Assembly (NCBI GenBank): GCA_964639895.1
Contig: CAZXEJ010000038.1
Location: 1-21,043, forward strand
From: CAZXEJ01 sp964639895
GTDB taxonomy: Bacteria; Desulfobacterota_D; UBA1144; Nemesobacterales; JADFKM01
Direction of reading: 5' to 3'
DNA: 21,043 bases
Position 1 is the stretch's first letter. The number at the start of each line of letters is the position of its first letter. Under the pieces are notes generated by a model, which had not been told where the DNA came from, did no database searches, and saw only the letters and a list, made by a program, of their open reading frames with translations. A program made the translations under genes and the position numbers. Positions 14,863-21,043 of the stretch are shown one piece after another.

Positions 14863-15513
14863 CTAGGGCGTATAAACCTTCCCACCCTTCTTTATGGGCG
14901 GGCCGAGGTCGATGACCTCATCGTCGTCATCGTCGTCTTCATCTATTACTTCGATGGGTTCGGGCGCCCTCCGCTCCGGCACCCCCCTGTGCCGGACCGG
15001 ACCCCACTCTTCCACGTCCAGATCCAGCCCTCCTCTGGTGCCGAGCTTGCCGTCGTAGTAGTAGCTGATTATCCACCTCAGATGCTCTTCCCGCACGAAT
15101 ACCGGATAGACGAGGAACGTCGTCAGATGCGATACGTAGTCGATGGCCTCCTGGTCCTTCGGGTCGGCCATGGCCAGCACGAGCCGCTGCACACCGTCTA
15201 TCTTCTTGAAGCCTATGGGCAGCACCTTGTACCTCTCGGCCACCTGCTTCGGCACTAGGCTTACGGCGTTCTCGTCTATGACGCAGTTGTAGAGGTCTAT
15301 TACCGGGGTGCGGTTCTGCTTGCCCAGGAACTCGAGCAGTTGGCGCTCGGTGATGTAGCCTAGCCGCACCAGCGTTTCGCCCAGCCGTTCGCGGTAGTAC
15401 ATCTGCTGGTCCAGGGCGGCCAGCAACTGGGTCGGCGACAGAAGCCCCTCTTCGACCAGCATCTGGCCAAGAAGCTTCCTGCCCGTCTCTTTGGATGCTC
15501 TCCTGGGTTTCAA
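14863..15513 (-). CDS. stand-alone MshEN domain protein, copy 2, with acidic tail
   Basis: This 216-residue paralogue of the gene at 14130 has the same plan: MshEN motifs LLGQMLVEEGLLSPTQLLAA (from 14) and RLGETLVRLGYITERQLLEF (from 43) separated by MYYRE, then VIDLYNCVIDENAVSLVPK and LVLAMADPKDQEAIDYVSHL to VFVREEHLRWIISYYYDG. As in copy 1, the first Arg of motif one is Leu. A C-terminal extension contains an Asp/Glu run (EVIDEDDDDDDEVIDLG) followed by a Lys-rich end. The start is a TTG (15513) with GGAGG nine bases upstream; there is no better ATG. No ATPase domain is present. The two copies are 184 bases apart and look like an old duplication. Confidence 0.85.
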   Translation of the reverse strand: MKPRRASKETGRKLLGQMLVEEGLLSPTQLLAALDQQMYYRERLGETLVRLGYITERQLLEFLGKQNRTPVIDLYNCVIDENAVSLVPKQVAERYKVLPIGFKKIDGVQRLVLAMADPKDQEAIDYVSHLTTFLVYPVFVREEHLRWIISYYYDGKLGTRGGLDLDVEEWGPVRHRGVPERRAPEPIEVIDEDDDDDDEVIDLGPPIKKGGKVYTP

Positions 15514-15586
15514 CTATCAGCCCCTCCGCTTACACACGTCGAGCCGGAACTCGCAACGGCAATGGGACCATTAGTACCACATCTTA

Positions 15587-15592
15587 ATTATA
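15587..15592 (-). promoter_or_regulatory. -10 element upstream of MshEN copy 2
   Basis: A perfect TATAAT on the minus strand lies in an AT-rich island and would give a leader of about 65 bases. The best -35 at 18 bases, CTACAC, is poor. The same island also reads TATAAT on the plus strand (15589-15594). Confidence 0.4.
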
Positions 15593-15629
15593 ATCCCTAA
15601 GCCGCCGCGTGTGTAGGGTAAATGTACAC

Positions 15630-16352
15630 TCATTTGGCTTGCAATTTAGATGCCAATAACCACAATGCCACTCCCAGAAGCCCCGCCCCAGCCACGGCGG
15701 CCCCCCAGCGGCCGACCCATTCATAGACGATCTCCGTCAGGTCGGCCTCGACGAACACCATCTTCTCAACGAGAGGGGTCGCGACGGTGACGGATCCCAT
15801 CCCCTCCACCTCCAGATCGGCTTCCACGCCGAGCACCAGCGATCGAGCTCCCCTTGCGCGCGGTACAACACGCCATCTCCTGCTCTCACCCTCCCGCCCC
15901 GGTCCACTCGGCTCGGCGGCGCCGTCGGGCCTGATGTCGAACCCCTCGCCCGAGAGGATGAACCGCACGGCATCGACCGAGCTCACACCGGCCGTGACGG
16001 GCCGCATCGATAGGGCTATCAACAATCTATCTCCCAGCAGCCCGGACGTGGTCAGCACGACAGGCGTCTCGGCCCCCAGCTTGAAACGCCTGCCCAGCAC
16101 CAGCCGTACGTCCTTCGAGGCTATCTCCCTCAAGACGGAAGCCGCCTCGGCCGCAAAAGCCTCTCTCGCCGGAGGGCCGTCCTTCCGCACGCCCCCCACG
16201 TCTGCTTCAGCACGCGAGACAGAAGGGGGGAAATTTTTTCCCACTCCCCGCCCAGCGTCGGCGCCGACCGCCGAGGGAAGCAGAATCAGAAGGGCCGCCG
16301 CTGCGGCTGCAAACAGGGCTTCGGCTAGGGGGGTGAACGGCCTCATCGTCAT
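15630..16352 (-). CDS. membrane-anchored exported protein of unknown function
   Basis: I do not recognise this family. From the ATG at 16352 the protein has 240 residues; an ATG at 16346 is also possible, and AGGCGGG upstream serves either. Residues about 12-30 (EALFAAAAAALLILLPSAVGA) form a signal peptide. The middle is beta-rich, with LVLGRRFKLGAETPVVLTTS, LIALSMRPVTAGVSSVDAVR and VLGVEADLEVEGMGSVTVAT, giving an Ig-like impression. A C-terminal membrane helix (GAAVAGAGLLGVALWLLASK) ends in Lys-Leu-Gln-Ala-Lys, so most of the protein should lie in the periplasm. It starts eight bases after the Nramp-like stop and is surely co-transcribed with it, suggesting an accessory role to that carrier. 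Confidence 0.7.
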   Translation of the reverse strand: MTMRPFTPLAEALFAAAAAALLILLPSAVGADAGRGVGKNFPPSVSRAEADVGGVRKDGPPAREAFAAEAASVLREIASKDVRLVLGRRFKLGAETPVVLTTSGLLGDRLLIALSMRPVTAGVSSVDAVRFILSGEGFDIRPDGAAEPSGPGREGESRRWRVVPRARGARSLVLGVEADLEVEGMGSVTVATPLVEKMVFVEADLTEIVYEWVGRWGAAVAGAGLLGVALWLLASKLQAK

Positions 16353-16360
16353 GGGCCCGC

Positions 16361-17650
16361 CTATCGCAGGAAGAGCTGGCAGTAGACGAACACTATGCTG
16401 AAAGCCGTAAGGAATGCCAACCCGGCAAGGCTGAGCACCCGCAGCCACCACGAGGGGACGGCGTGGGACGGCATGTATCGGCTGGTGACCAGCCTATAGT
16501 TGATGTAGCCGAGAACGGGGGCCGTGAGAAACGATATCGTCGTGGCCAGATCCACCATGAAGGTCATCTGCTTGTTGAGGAAGGCGTAGATCAACAACAC
16601 CGACCCCGCTATCACCACAACCATCCATATCCAGTACAGCCTTCGGCCGCCTGGGCCGGAGCGGCGGTCCGGAAACACCAGCTCCCACGCTCTCCGCAGC
16701 ACGCGCGGGTAGGCGTCCGTACAGGTTATGGTTGTGCTGAACATCGTCGAGAGGGCGGCCACAGATATGATGGGGTAGCTCCACTGGCCTAGAGTGGACG
16801 TGTAGAGATTCACGAACTGGGATGCGAACTCTATGCCGCTCCTTGCGAAGCGGACGCCGCTTCCGTACATGACCAGGGCGCCGAGGGCGAGGAAACACAG
16901 GGCGAGCACGGCCGTAACGAAGTATGCGATGTTGAAATCGATGAGCGCCTCGCGCACGGTGGGCTTGTGACCCGTCTCCTTGCTCCTCTCGAGCGTCCAG
17001 ATGGAGTTCCACACGGAGAGATCTATGGGCGAGGGCATCCACCCCATGAGTACGACGATGAAGGCTATCGTACCCAGCAGCCGCTGCGGCCCGAGCGGGG
17101 AGGGCTCCGCCACGGCCCCTGCGGCGGCAGCTCCGTGTCGGAGGGCCACGACGACAGCCGCCACGGTGGATATGGACAAGAGGACGATGATGAACTTGAC
17201 GATCTTGTCAAGCAGGGCGTAGCGGCCCACCATCAGTATCAACATGCACACAACCAGCAGCAGCAGGCTCCAGGCGCCGAGATTGAGCTCCACTACGGGG
17301 TTAAGAAGATTAGCCACGAGACTGGCCGTCACCAGCGTGACCGCCGCCACCACGGTGAACATCGTCGTAACCGTTATGAAGACGAACAGCCCCAGAGTGA
17401 CGGGCCCCATCTTTTTGTAGCCTTCGAGCAGGCTCTCGCCCGTGGCCGCCGCGTAGCGGGGACCGTATTCGAAGAACGGGTACTTGAAGAGCAGCGCAAG
17501 CACTATGGCCCACACCATGAGGAAGTTGTAGCTGGCCCCTGCGCGGGTCGATTGGACCAGATGCGACACGCCCACGGCCGCTCCGGCCCACAGCAGGCTC
17601 GGGCCCAGGCTCTGCAGCACGCCCTTGTACTTGGCCGCCAACCTCTCCAT
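16361..17650 (-). CDS. Nramp-like membrane transporter with non-canonical metal-site motifs
   Basis: The 429-residue protein has about eleven membrane segments and the Nramp (SLC11) layout, beginning with LGPSLLWAGAAVGVSHLVQS and continuing FKYPFFEYGPRYAAATGESL. Classical Nramp carriers move Mn2+, Fe2+ and other divalent ions with protons using DPGN in helix 1 and MPH in helix 6. Here helix 1 reads GVSH (27-30) in place of DPGN and helix 6 reads MPSP (205-208, GWMPSPIDLSVW), so the Asp, Asn and His ligands are missing while Met and Pro remain. Family membership is clear, but the substrate is not, and transport of the usual metals should not be assumed. It has its own promoter and a co-transcribed exported partner. 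Confidence 0.88.
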   Translation of the reverse strand: MERLAAKYKGVLQSLGPSLLWAGAAVGVSHLVQSTRAGASYNFLMVWAIVLALLFKYPFFEYGPRYAAATGESLLEGYKKMGPVTLGLFVFITVTTMFTVVAAVTLVTASLVANLLNPVVELNLGAWSLLLLVVCMLILMVGRYALLDKIVKFIIVLLSISTVAAVVVALRHGAAAAGAVAEPSPLGPQRLLGTIAFIVVLMGWMPSPIDLSVWNSIWTLERSKETGHKPTVREALIDFNIAYFVTAVLALCFLALGALVMYGSGVRFARSGIEFASQFVNLYTSTLGQWSYPIISVAALSTMFSTTITCTDAYPRVLRRAWELVFPDRRSGPGGRRLYWIWMVVVIAGSVLLIYAFLNKQMTFMVDLATTISFLTAPVLGYINYRLVTSRYMPSHAVPSWWLRVLSLAGLAFLTAFSIVFVYCQLFLR

Positions 17651-17719
17651 AGCCGTATGCCTCCTCCACGCATCGCCCCGCGACCGGGGAAAGGTGCGCC
17701 CGGTGCGCGGGGCCTACTA

Positions 17720-17748
17720 TTTATAAATCATATGGGCGGTCTATTCAA
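17720..17748 (-). promoter_or_regulatory. promoter of the Nramp-like gene
   Basis: On the minus strand, TTGAAT (17743-17748) and TATAAA (17720-17725) are separated by 17 bases. The start would be near 17713, about 63 bases before the ATG at 17650. Confidence 0.6.
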
Positions 17749-17936
17749 TCCGCGGCCGCCCGCCCCCTCGCATCACCCCCGGCTTCGGCAGCACAACCCT
17801 CCACACGCACCGGCCGCCCCTTCTCCGCGGGGCTTGCCGTAGGCGGGGCATTTTCAGGTATCATACACATTCTCATCCACACTGCACTCGGCCGGGCCGG
17901 GATCCTCCTCCCCCCGCCGGGGTGCAGTCCGCCGGC

Positions 17937-17953
17937 GGAGCCCCCACGGCTCC
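17937..17953 (+). repeat. hairpin in the MFS gene leader
   Basis: GGAGCC-CCCAC-GGCTCC pairs over six bases and lies 39 bases before the TTG start. It may be an attenuator-like or stabilising element; no T-run follows. I do not recognise a riboswitch class. Confidence 0.35.
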
Positions 17954-17992
17954 TGCAGCACAAACACTTCAGGCACGCGGAGGAGCCGACGG

Positions 17993-19261
17993 TTGCCCTT
18001 TAGGAAGAAGATATTCTACGGATGGTACATCGTCGGGGCCGCCTTCCTCCTCATAATACTGGACGGCCTGCTGCTCTATTCGTTCGGCGTCTTTCTGCCG
18101 TTTCTCTCGCCGGAGTTCGGTATAAGCCGTGCCGAGGCGTCATCCATCTTCGCCGTCCGTTCCGTCGTACTCGCCTTCTCACTCACTTTCGCCGGAAGGC
18201 TTGTCGACCGCTACGATCCCCGCCTGGTCGTGTTCTCGGGGGGCCTGATTGCGGCCCTGGGGCTCATCGTATCCAAGTACGCTACCAACCTCTGGGAGAT
18301 CTACCTTTCCTACGGCTTCCTCATCGGGCTCGGCGACGGCGTACTATACATAACATCGGTGGCCATCGTTAGCAGGTGGTTCACCAAGCGCCGCCCGCTC
18401 GCGATCGGAATCATCACCACCGGCATACCGCTCAGCGGGTTCATAACCCCTCCGCTCACGGAGTGGTTGATATCGACCTTCGGAGTAAGGGACGCCTTCG
18501 GATGGCTTACCGTCGTATTCCTCCTACTCCTCACATCGAGCTTCGTCCTCCGCGGCCATCCCTCGGACGCGGGACTCCGCCCCTACGGCGAAGACCAGGC
18601 GGCCGAGGGAACCGGGGGCGAGGTAGAGGCGGACGACGGCGAAGGCGCCGCCGCGGGGGCGGAGGGCGCAAGCTGGAGCTTCGGCGAGGCGCTGAGGACA
18701 CCCGTTTTCTGGCTGCTCTACGTCATGTACATGCTGGGCTTCATAACGTTTCTCATCGTCGTCATACATCTCTTCAGCTACGCCGTCGACCAGGGCCACA
18801 ACCCACGGCTGGCGGCCTTCGCCCCGGCATGTATCGGCATAGGGAGCATCGTGGGCAGGGTGCTGATCTCCGGGTTCCTCACCGAGGTGGTACGCAACGA
18901 GAGGGTGCTTCTCGTGTGCTATGCCTTCCAGGGCCTTGCGGCCGTGTTCGTCCTCGTGACCAAGGAGCTCTGGGGATTCTACTTGTTCGGTCTCCTGTTC
19001 GGCCTCTTCTACAGCGGGTGGGTACCCATATTCCCCAACCTCCTGGGCAACTTCTTCGGCCTAGACGCCCTGGGATCCATCTACGGGTTCTTCGGCACCT
19101 CCTACAGCGTAGCGGCCATCGTGGGCCCGCTGATCGCGGCCTACCTATACAGCGCGACCGGATCCTACGAGGCGGCGTTCGCTTCCACCATAGTGTTCTG
19201 CCTGCTTGCGGCCTCGCTTACGTTCCTGATAAGAACCCCCAGGAAGGAGGTCCCAGCCTAG
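17993..19261 (+). CDS. major facilitator superfamily permease
   Basis: The 422-residue protein has twelve predicted membrane helices in two bundles, with a charged cytoplasmic loop at about 200-224 (Glu/Gly/Ala-rich) between them. Motif A between helices 2 and 3 reads GRLVDRYDPR. The opening FYGWYIVGAAFLLIILDGLL and FGVFLPFLSPEFGISRAEAS resemble oxalate/formate and monocarboxylate-type permeases; the substrate is unknown. The start is a TTG at 17993 with a strong GGAGGAG seven bases upstream; there is no nearby ATG. It is divergent from the Nramp-like gene and is transcribed alone. It ends RTPRKEVPA in the cytoplasm. Confidence 0.9.
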   Translation: MPFRKKIFYGWYIVGAAFLLIILDGLLLYSFGVFLPFLSPEFGISRAEASSIFAVRSVVLAFSLTFAGRLVDRYDPRLVVFSGGLIAALGLIVSKYATNLWEIYLSYGFLIGLGDGVLYITSVAIVSRWFTKRRPLAIGIITTGIPLSGFITPPLTEWLISTFGVRDAFGWLTVVFLLLLTSSFVLRGHPSDAGLRPYGEDQAAEGTGGEVEADDGEGAAAGAEGASWSFGEALRTPVFWLLYVMYMLGFITFLIVVIHLFSYAVDQGHNPRLAAFAPACIGIGSIVGRVLISGFLTEVVRNERVLLVCYAFQGLAAVFVLVTKELWGFYLFGLLFGLFYSGWVPIFPNLLGNFFGLDALGSIYGFFGTSYSVAAIVGPLIAAYLYSATGSYEAAFASTIVFCLLAASLTFLIRTPRKEVPA

Positions 19262-19933
19262 CCGAAACGGAGGCTCCGGTAGCCGAAGAAACGTGGGAGG
19301 AGGGGGATGACTTGGCCGATCGATAGTAGAAGTTCGCGGCGGCGGGGAAGGGACGGCCTTCAAGAAGCGATACAGACGCCGAGACGGCGCGCTTCGCAAA
19401 GGAGCGGGCCCAACTGAGCGAACCGGTCACGACGTACCGGCGGCACAATGACACCCGGCATAGCCGAGACACGCAACCTGCCCGACGACGCCGAACCGGC
19501 CGGGCTTGCCCGCCAGGAGCCAGCAGGCCTCGATGCATCGCTGCGCGGGCTCGAGGAGAAACTTCGAAACCGCCGACCCCGGGATTAAGGCCCAACGTGC
19601 GCACGACGAGGGAGCCGAGTGAGAGAAAGGGCGAATCAGAAGAAGGGTGAAGGGCAACACCAATAGAGGTAGTGACCCGCCAAGCGAGAGGGACAGTACT
19701 TCGCCACGACAAAACCGCTACGTACACATCCACTCTACGGCTTCCTACCAGACCAAACCGGGGGAGGAAAACGATAGCGCCTCCGCCAGCCGGTATGCCG
19801 CATCACTTATCGCAGCGAGCCGGGCACGCAAGAGGCCGCCGGAGCAGGAGGCATCCCCGTTGGAGACGTCGCCCCCCTGTCCCCGTCGGCGCCTCCCCCA
19901 CACGGGCCGACCGAATCCACAACTACCACTCCT
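19262..19933. other. 670-base gap between convergent genes, possibly decayed sequence
   Basis: No full gene is recognised. Unlike the other spacers this one is purine-rich on the plus strand up to about 19660, and several frames stay open for 100 or more bases, which could reflect a degraded gene. The last part, about 19860-19925, turns C-rich. I see no intrinsic terminator for either flanking gene. Confidence 0.4.
19448..19588 (+). CDS. possible small ORF, 46 residues, uncertain
   Basis: It begins MTPGIAETRNLPDDAEPAGL and ends GLEEKLRNRRPRD. The composition is more protein-like than the surrounding frames, with an acidic middle and a basic amphipathic end. There is no convincing ribosome binding site (CGGCGG only), and no family is recognised. 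It may be a remnant or chance. Confidence 0.15.
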   Translation: MTPGIAETRNLPDDAEPAGLARQEPAGLDASLRGLEEKLRNRRPRD

Positions 19934-20959
19934 CTATCGGGGACGAAGCACCACCTTGCCGAACTGGCGCCTCTCTTCGAGCAACCGCTGAGCCTCGGCC
20001 GCCTCCTCGAGCGGGAACACCTTGTCTATCACGGCCCTTATCCTCCCCTGGGCCATGAGCGCCACCACCTCGACCAGCTCGCGGCTTCCCGCACGGAAGA
20101 CGGTGACGCCGTGGACGGAGATGTCCCTCATGATGACGGGTCCTATGGGCACCTCAACCTTCACCCCTCCCACCACCCCCACCAGAAGCAACGTACCTCC
20201 CGGGGCAAGCACCTTGAGGTTTGCATCGAACATTCCCCCGCCGATCTGGTCGAACACCACATCGACCCCCTCGCCCCCCGTGATGGATCCCACCCGGCGG
20301 GCCACGTCGTCCTTGGAGTAGTTGACCGTTGCATCGGCGCCCAGCTCGAGCGCCTTCTCCAACTTCTCGTCCGAGCCGGCCGTCGCTATGACGCGCGCAC
20401 CCATGAGCTTGGCCATCTGCAGGGCAGCGCTCCCCGTACCGCTGCCGGCCGCGTGCACCAGCACCCAGCCGCCCGCCCTCACGCTGGCCCTGCGCGTGAA
20501 CGCGTACCACGCCGTCACAAAGCATATGGGCAGAGTCGAGGCCTCCTCGAATCCCACCGACTCGGGCAGCTCGACCACGTTCTCCGCCGGTACGACCACG
20601 TATTCGGCGAATCCCCCCCACGTGTTGACCCCAACGACGCGGTTGAGCCCCAGCGGCCGATCACCGCTCCTCGGCGAGTAGGTCTTCACCGTCGGATTGA
20701 CAACGACCCTCATCCCTTCCTCCACCCCCCTTACGGCCGTGCCGACCTCCTTGACCACGCCGGCCACGTCGACCCCTCCCACGTGCGGGAGCTTTACGGG
20801 CCGCGGCGACTGGCCTGAGCGCAACCTGAGGTCGAGCCGATTGATGGACGACGCCCTCACCTCGACCAGCACATCCGTCGGTCCGACCACGGGGTCGGGC
20901 ACCTCCTCGTAGCGTAGCACGTCCGCTTCTCCAAGTTCGTAGTAGATGGCGGCTTTCAT
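19934..20959 (-). CDS. medium-chain dehydrogenase/quinone reductase-like oxidoreductase
   Basis: The 341-residue protein has a GroES-like N-terminal domain (MKAAIYYELGEADVLRYEEV, then DVLVEVRASSINRLDLRLRS and LPHVGGVDVAGVVKEVG) and a Rossmann NAD(P)H domain with VLVHAAGSGTGSAALQMAKL and ARVIATAGSDEKLEKALELG. The Cys ligands of the catalytic and structural zinc sites are absent, which places it with the zinc-free quinone oxidoreductase branch. It likely reduces a quinone, enone or similar substrate with NADPH in the cytoplasm; the true substrate is not readable. AGGGGG precedes the ATG by about eight bases. It converges on the MFS gene. Confidence 0.92.
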   Translation of the reverse strand: MKAAIYYELGEADVLRYEEVPDPVVGPTDVLVEVRASSINRLDLRLRSGQSPRPVKLPHVGGVDVAGVVKEVGTAVRGVEEGMRVVVNPTVKTYSPRSGDRPLGLNRVVGVNTWGGFAEYVVVPAENVVELPESVGFEEASTLPICFVTAWYAFTRRASVRAGGWVLVHAAGSGTGSAALQMAKLMGARVIATAGSDEKLEKALELGADATVNYSKDDVARRVGSITGGEGVDVVFDQIGGGMFDANLKVLAPGGTLLLVGVVGGVKVEVPIGPVIMRDISVHGVTVFRAGSRELVEVVALMAQGRIRAVIDKVFPLEEAAEAQRLLEERRQFGKVVLRPR

Positions 20960-21043
20960 GCGATTTACCCCCTGGGGTTTGTTCCCTCCTCTTCACTCAC
21001 GACACGCAAAGACACGAGTAGGATACCATCACCCCCCCACCCC

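Larger units (their letters stand above)
17651..17992. other. divergent intergenic region between Nramp-like and MFS genes
   Basis: This 342-base region holds the Nramp-like promoter (17720-17748), GC-rich sequence with CCGGG/CCCGG repeats, an AT-rich patch with TATCAT near 17860 that may serve the MFS gene, and a hairpin (17937-17953). A small minus-strand frame at 17745-17963 has no recognisable features. Confidence 0.5.

Noticed and set aside
17881..17961. Riboswitch upstream of the MFS gene
   Set aside because: There is a GC-rich hairpin, but I recognise no conserved riboswitch core, and the flanking GTGCAG/CTGCAGCAC arms pair only imperfectly.

Overview
This window comes from a high-GC, Gram-negative bacterial chromosome. 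It carries a complete MinCDE septum-placement operon, a TatA subunit, an RNase E/G family protein, a LysM envelope protein, an agmatine-to-putrescine pathway and a UmuDC-type translesion polymerase. Isoleucine ATA codons (about half of the isoleucines in the first part of the RNase G gene) and arginine AGG codons are common despite the high GC. Free-standing GspE/PilB N-terminal (MshEN) proteins and a FlK-like thioesterase beside a methylmalonyl-CoA epimerase recall deltaproteobacterial (Desulfobacterota-like) or nearby uncultured lineages. The taxonomic guess is weak. I see no insertion sequences, CRISPR arrays, tRNA or rRNA genes.

Layout, left to right. 1-1547: gene-free sequence, then a LysM protein on the minus strand, divergent from RNase G (1756-3255) with clear promoters for both. 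3256-4657: a C-rich spacer, then a small leader-like ORF whose stop overlaps the GTG start of a secreted Ig-like protein. 4760-6930: a membrane GT2 glycosyltransferase (minus), divergent from a FlK-like hotdog thioesterase and a methylmalonyl-CoA epimerase. 6931-7894: an unusual 960-base gene-free block with strand-switching C/G skew, a 14-pair inverted repeat and a tandem repeat. 7895-10025 (minus): minC-minD-minE, then tatA. 10266-12277 (minus): aguB-aguA, overlapping by ATGA. 12403-14111 (plus): umuD-umuC, overlapping by TGATG, with promoters that overlap back-to-back with aguBA. 14130-17650 (minus): an Nramp-like transporter, a membrane-anchored hypothetical protein and two paralogous stand-alone MshEN proteins, all co-directional. 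17993-19261: an MFS permease (TTG start). 19934-20959 (minus): a medium-chain quinone-reductase-like enzyme.

The most unusual observation is the UmuD homologue. It aligns without gaps to the N-terminal two thirds of E. coli UmuD and keeps the GFPSPA sequence just after the cleavage point. Both catalytic residues are replaced: Ser60 by Gly and Lys97 by Arg. It therefore looks like a protease-dead UmuD paired with an intact polymerase, probably expressed from a strong promoter as a leaderless or nearly leaderless transcript. Other points worth checking are the two MshEN proteins with no ATPase domain (possible cyclic-di-GMP receptors), the Nramp-like carrier lacking the DPGN and MPH metal-site motifs and its partner gene, the FlK-like protein with a Ser-Gln-His set in place of Thr-Glu-His, and the coupled leader ORF.
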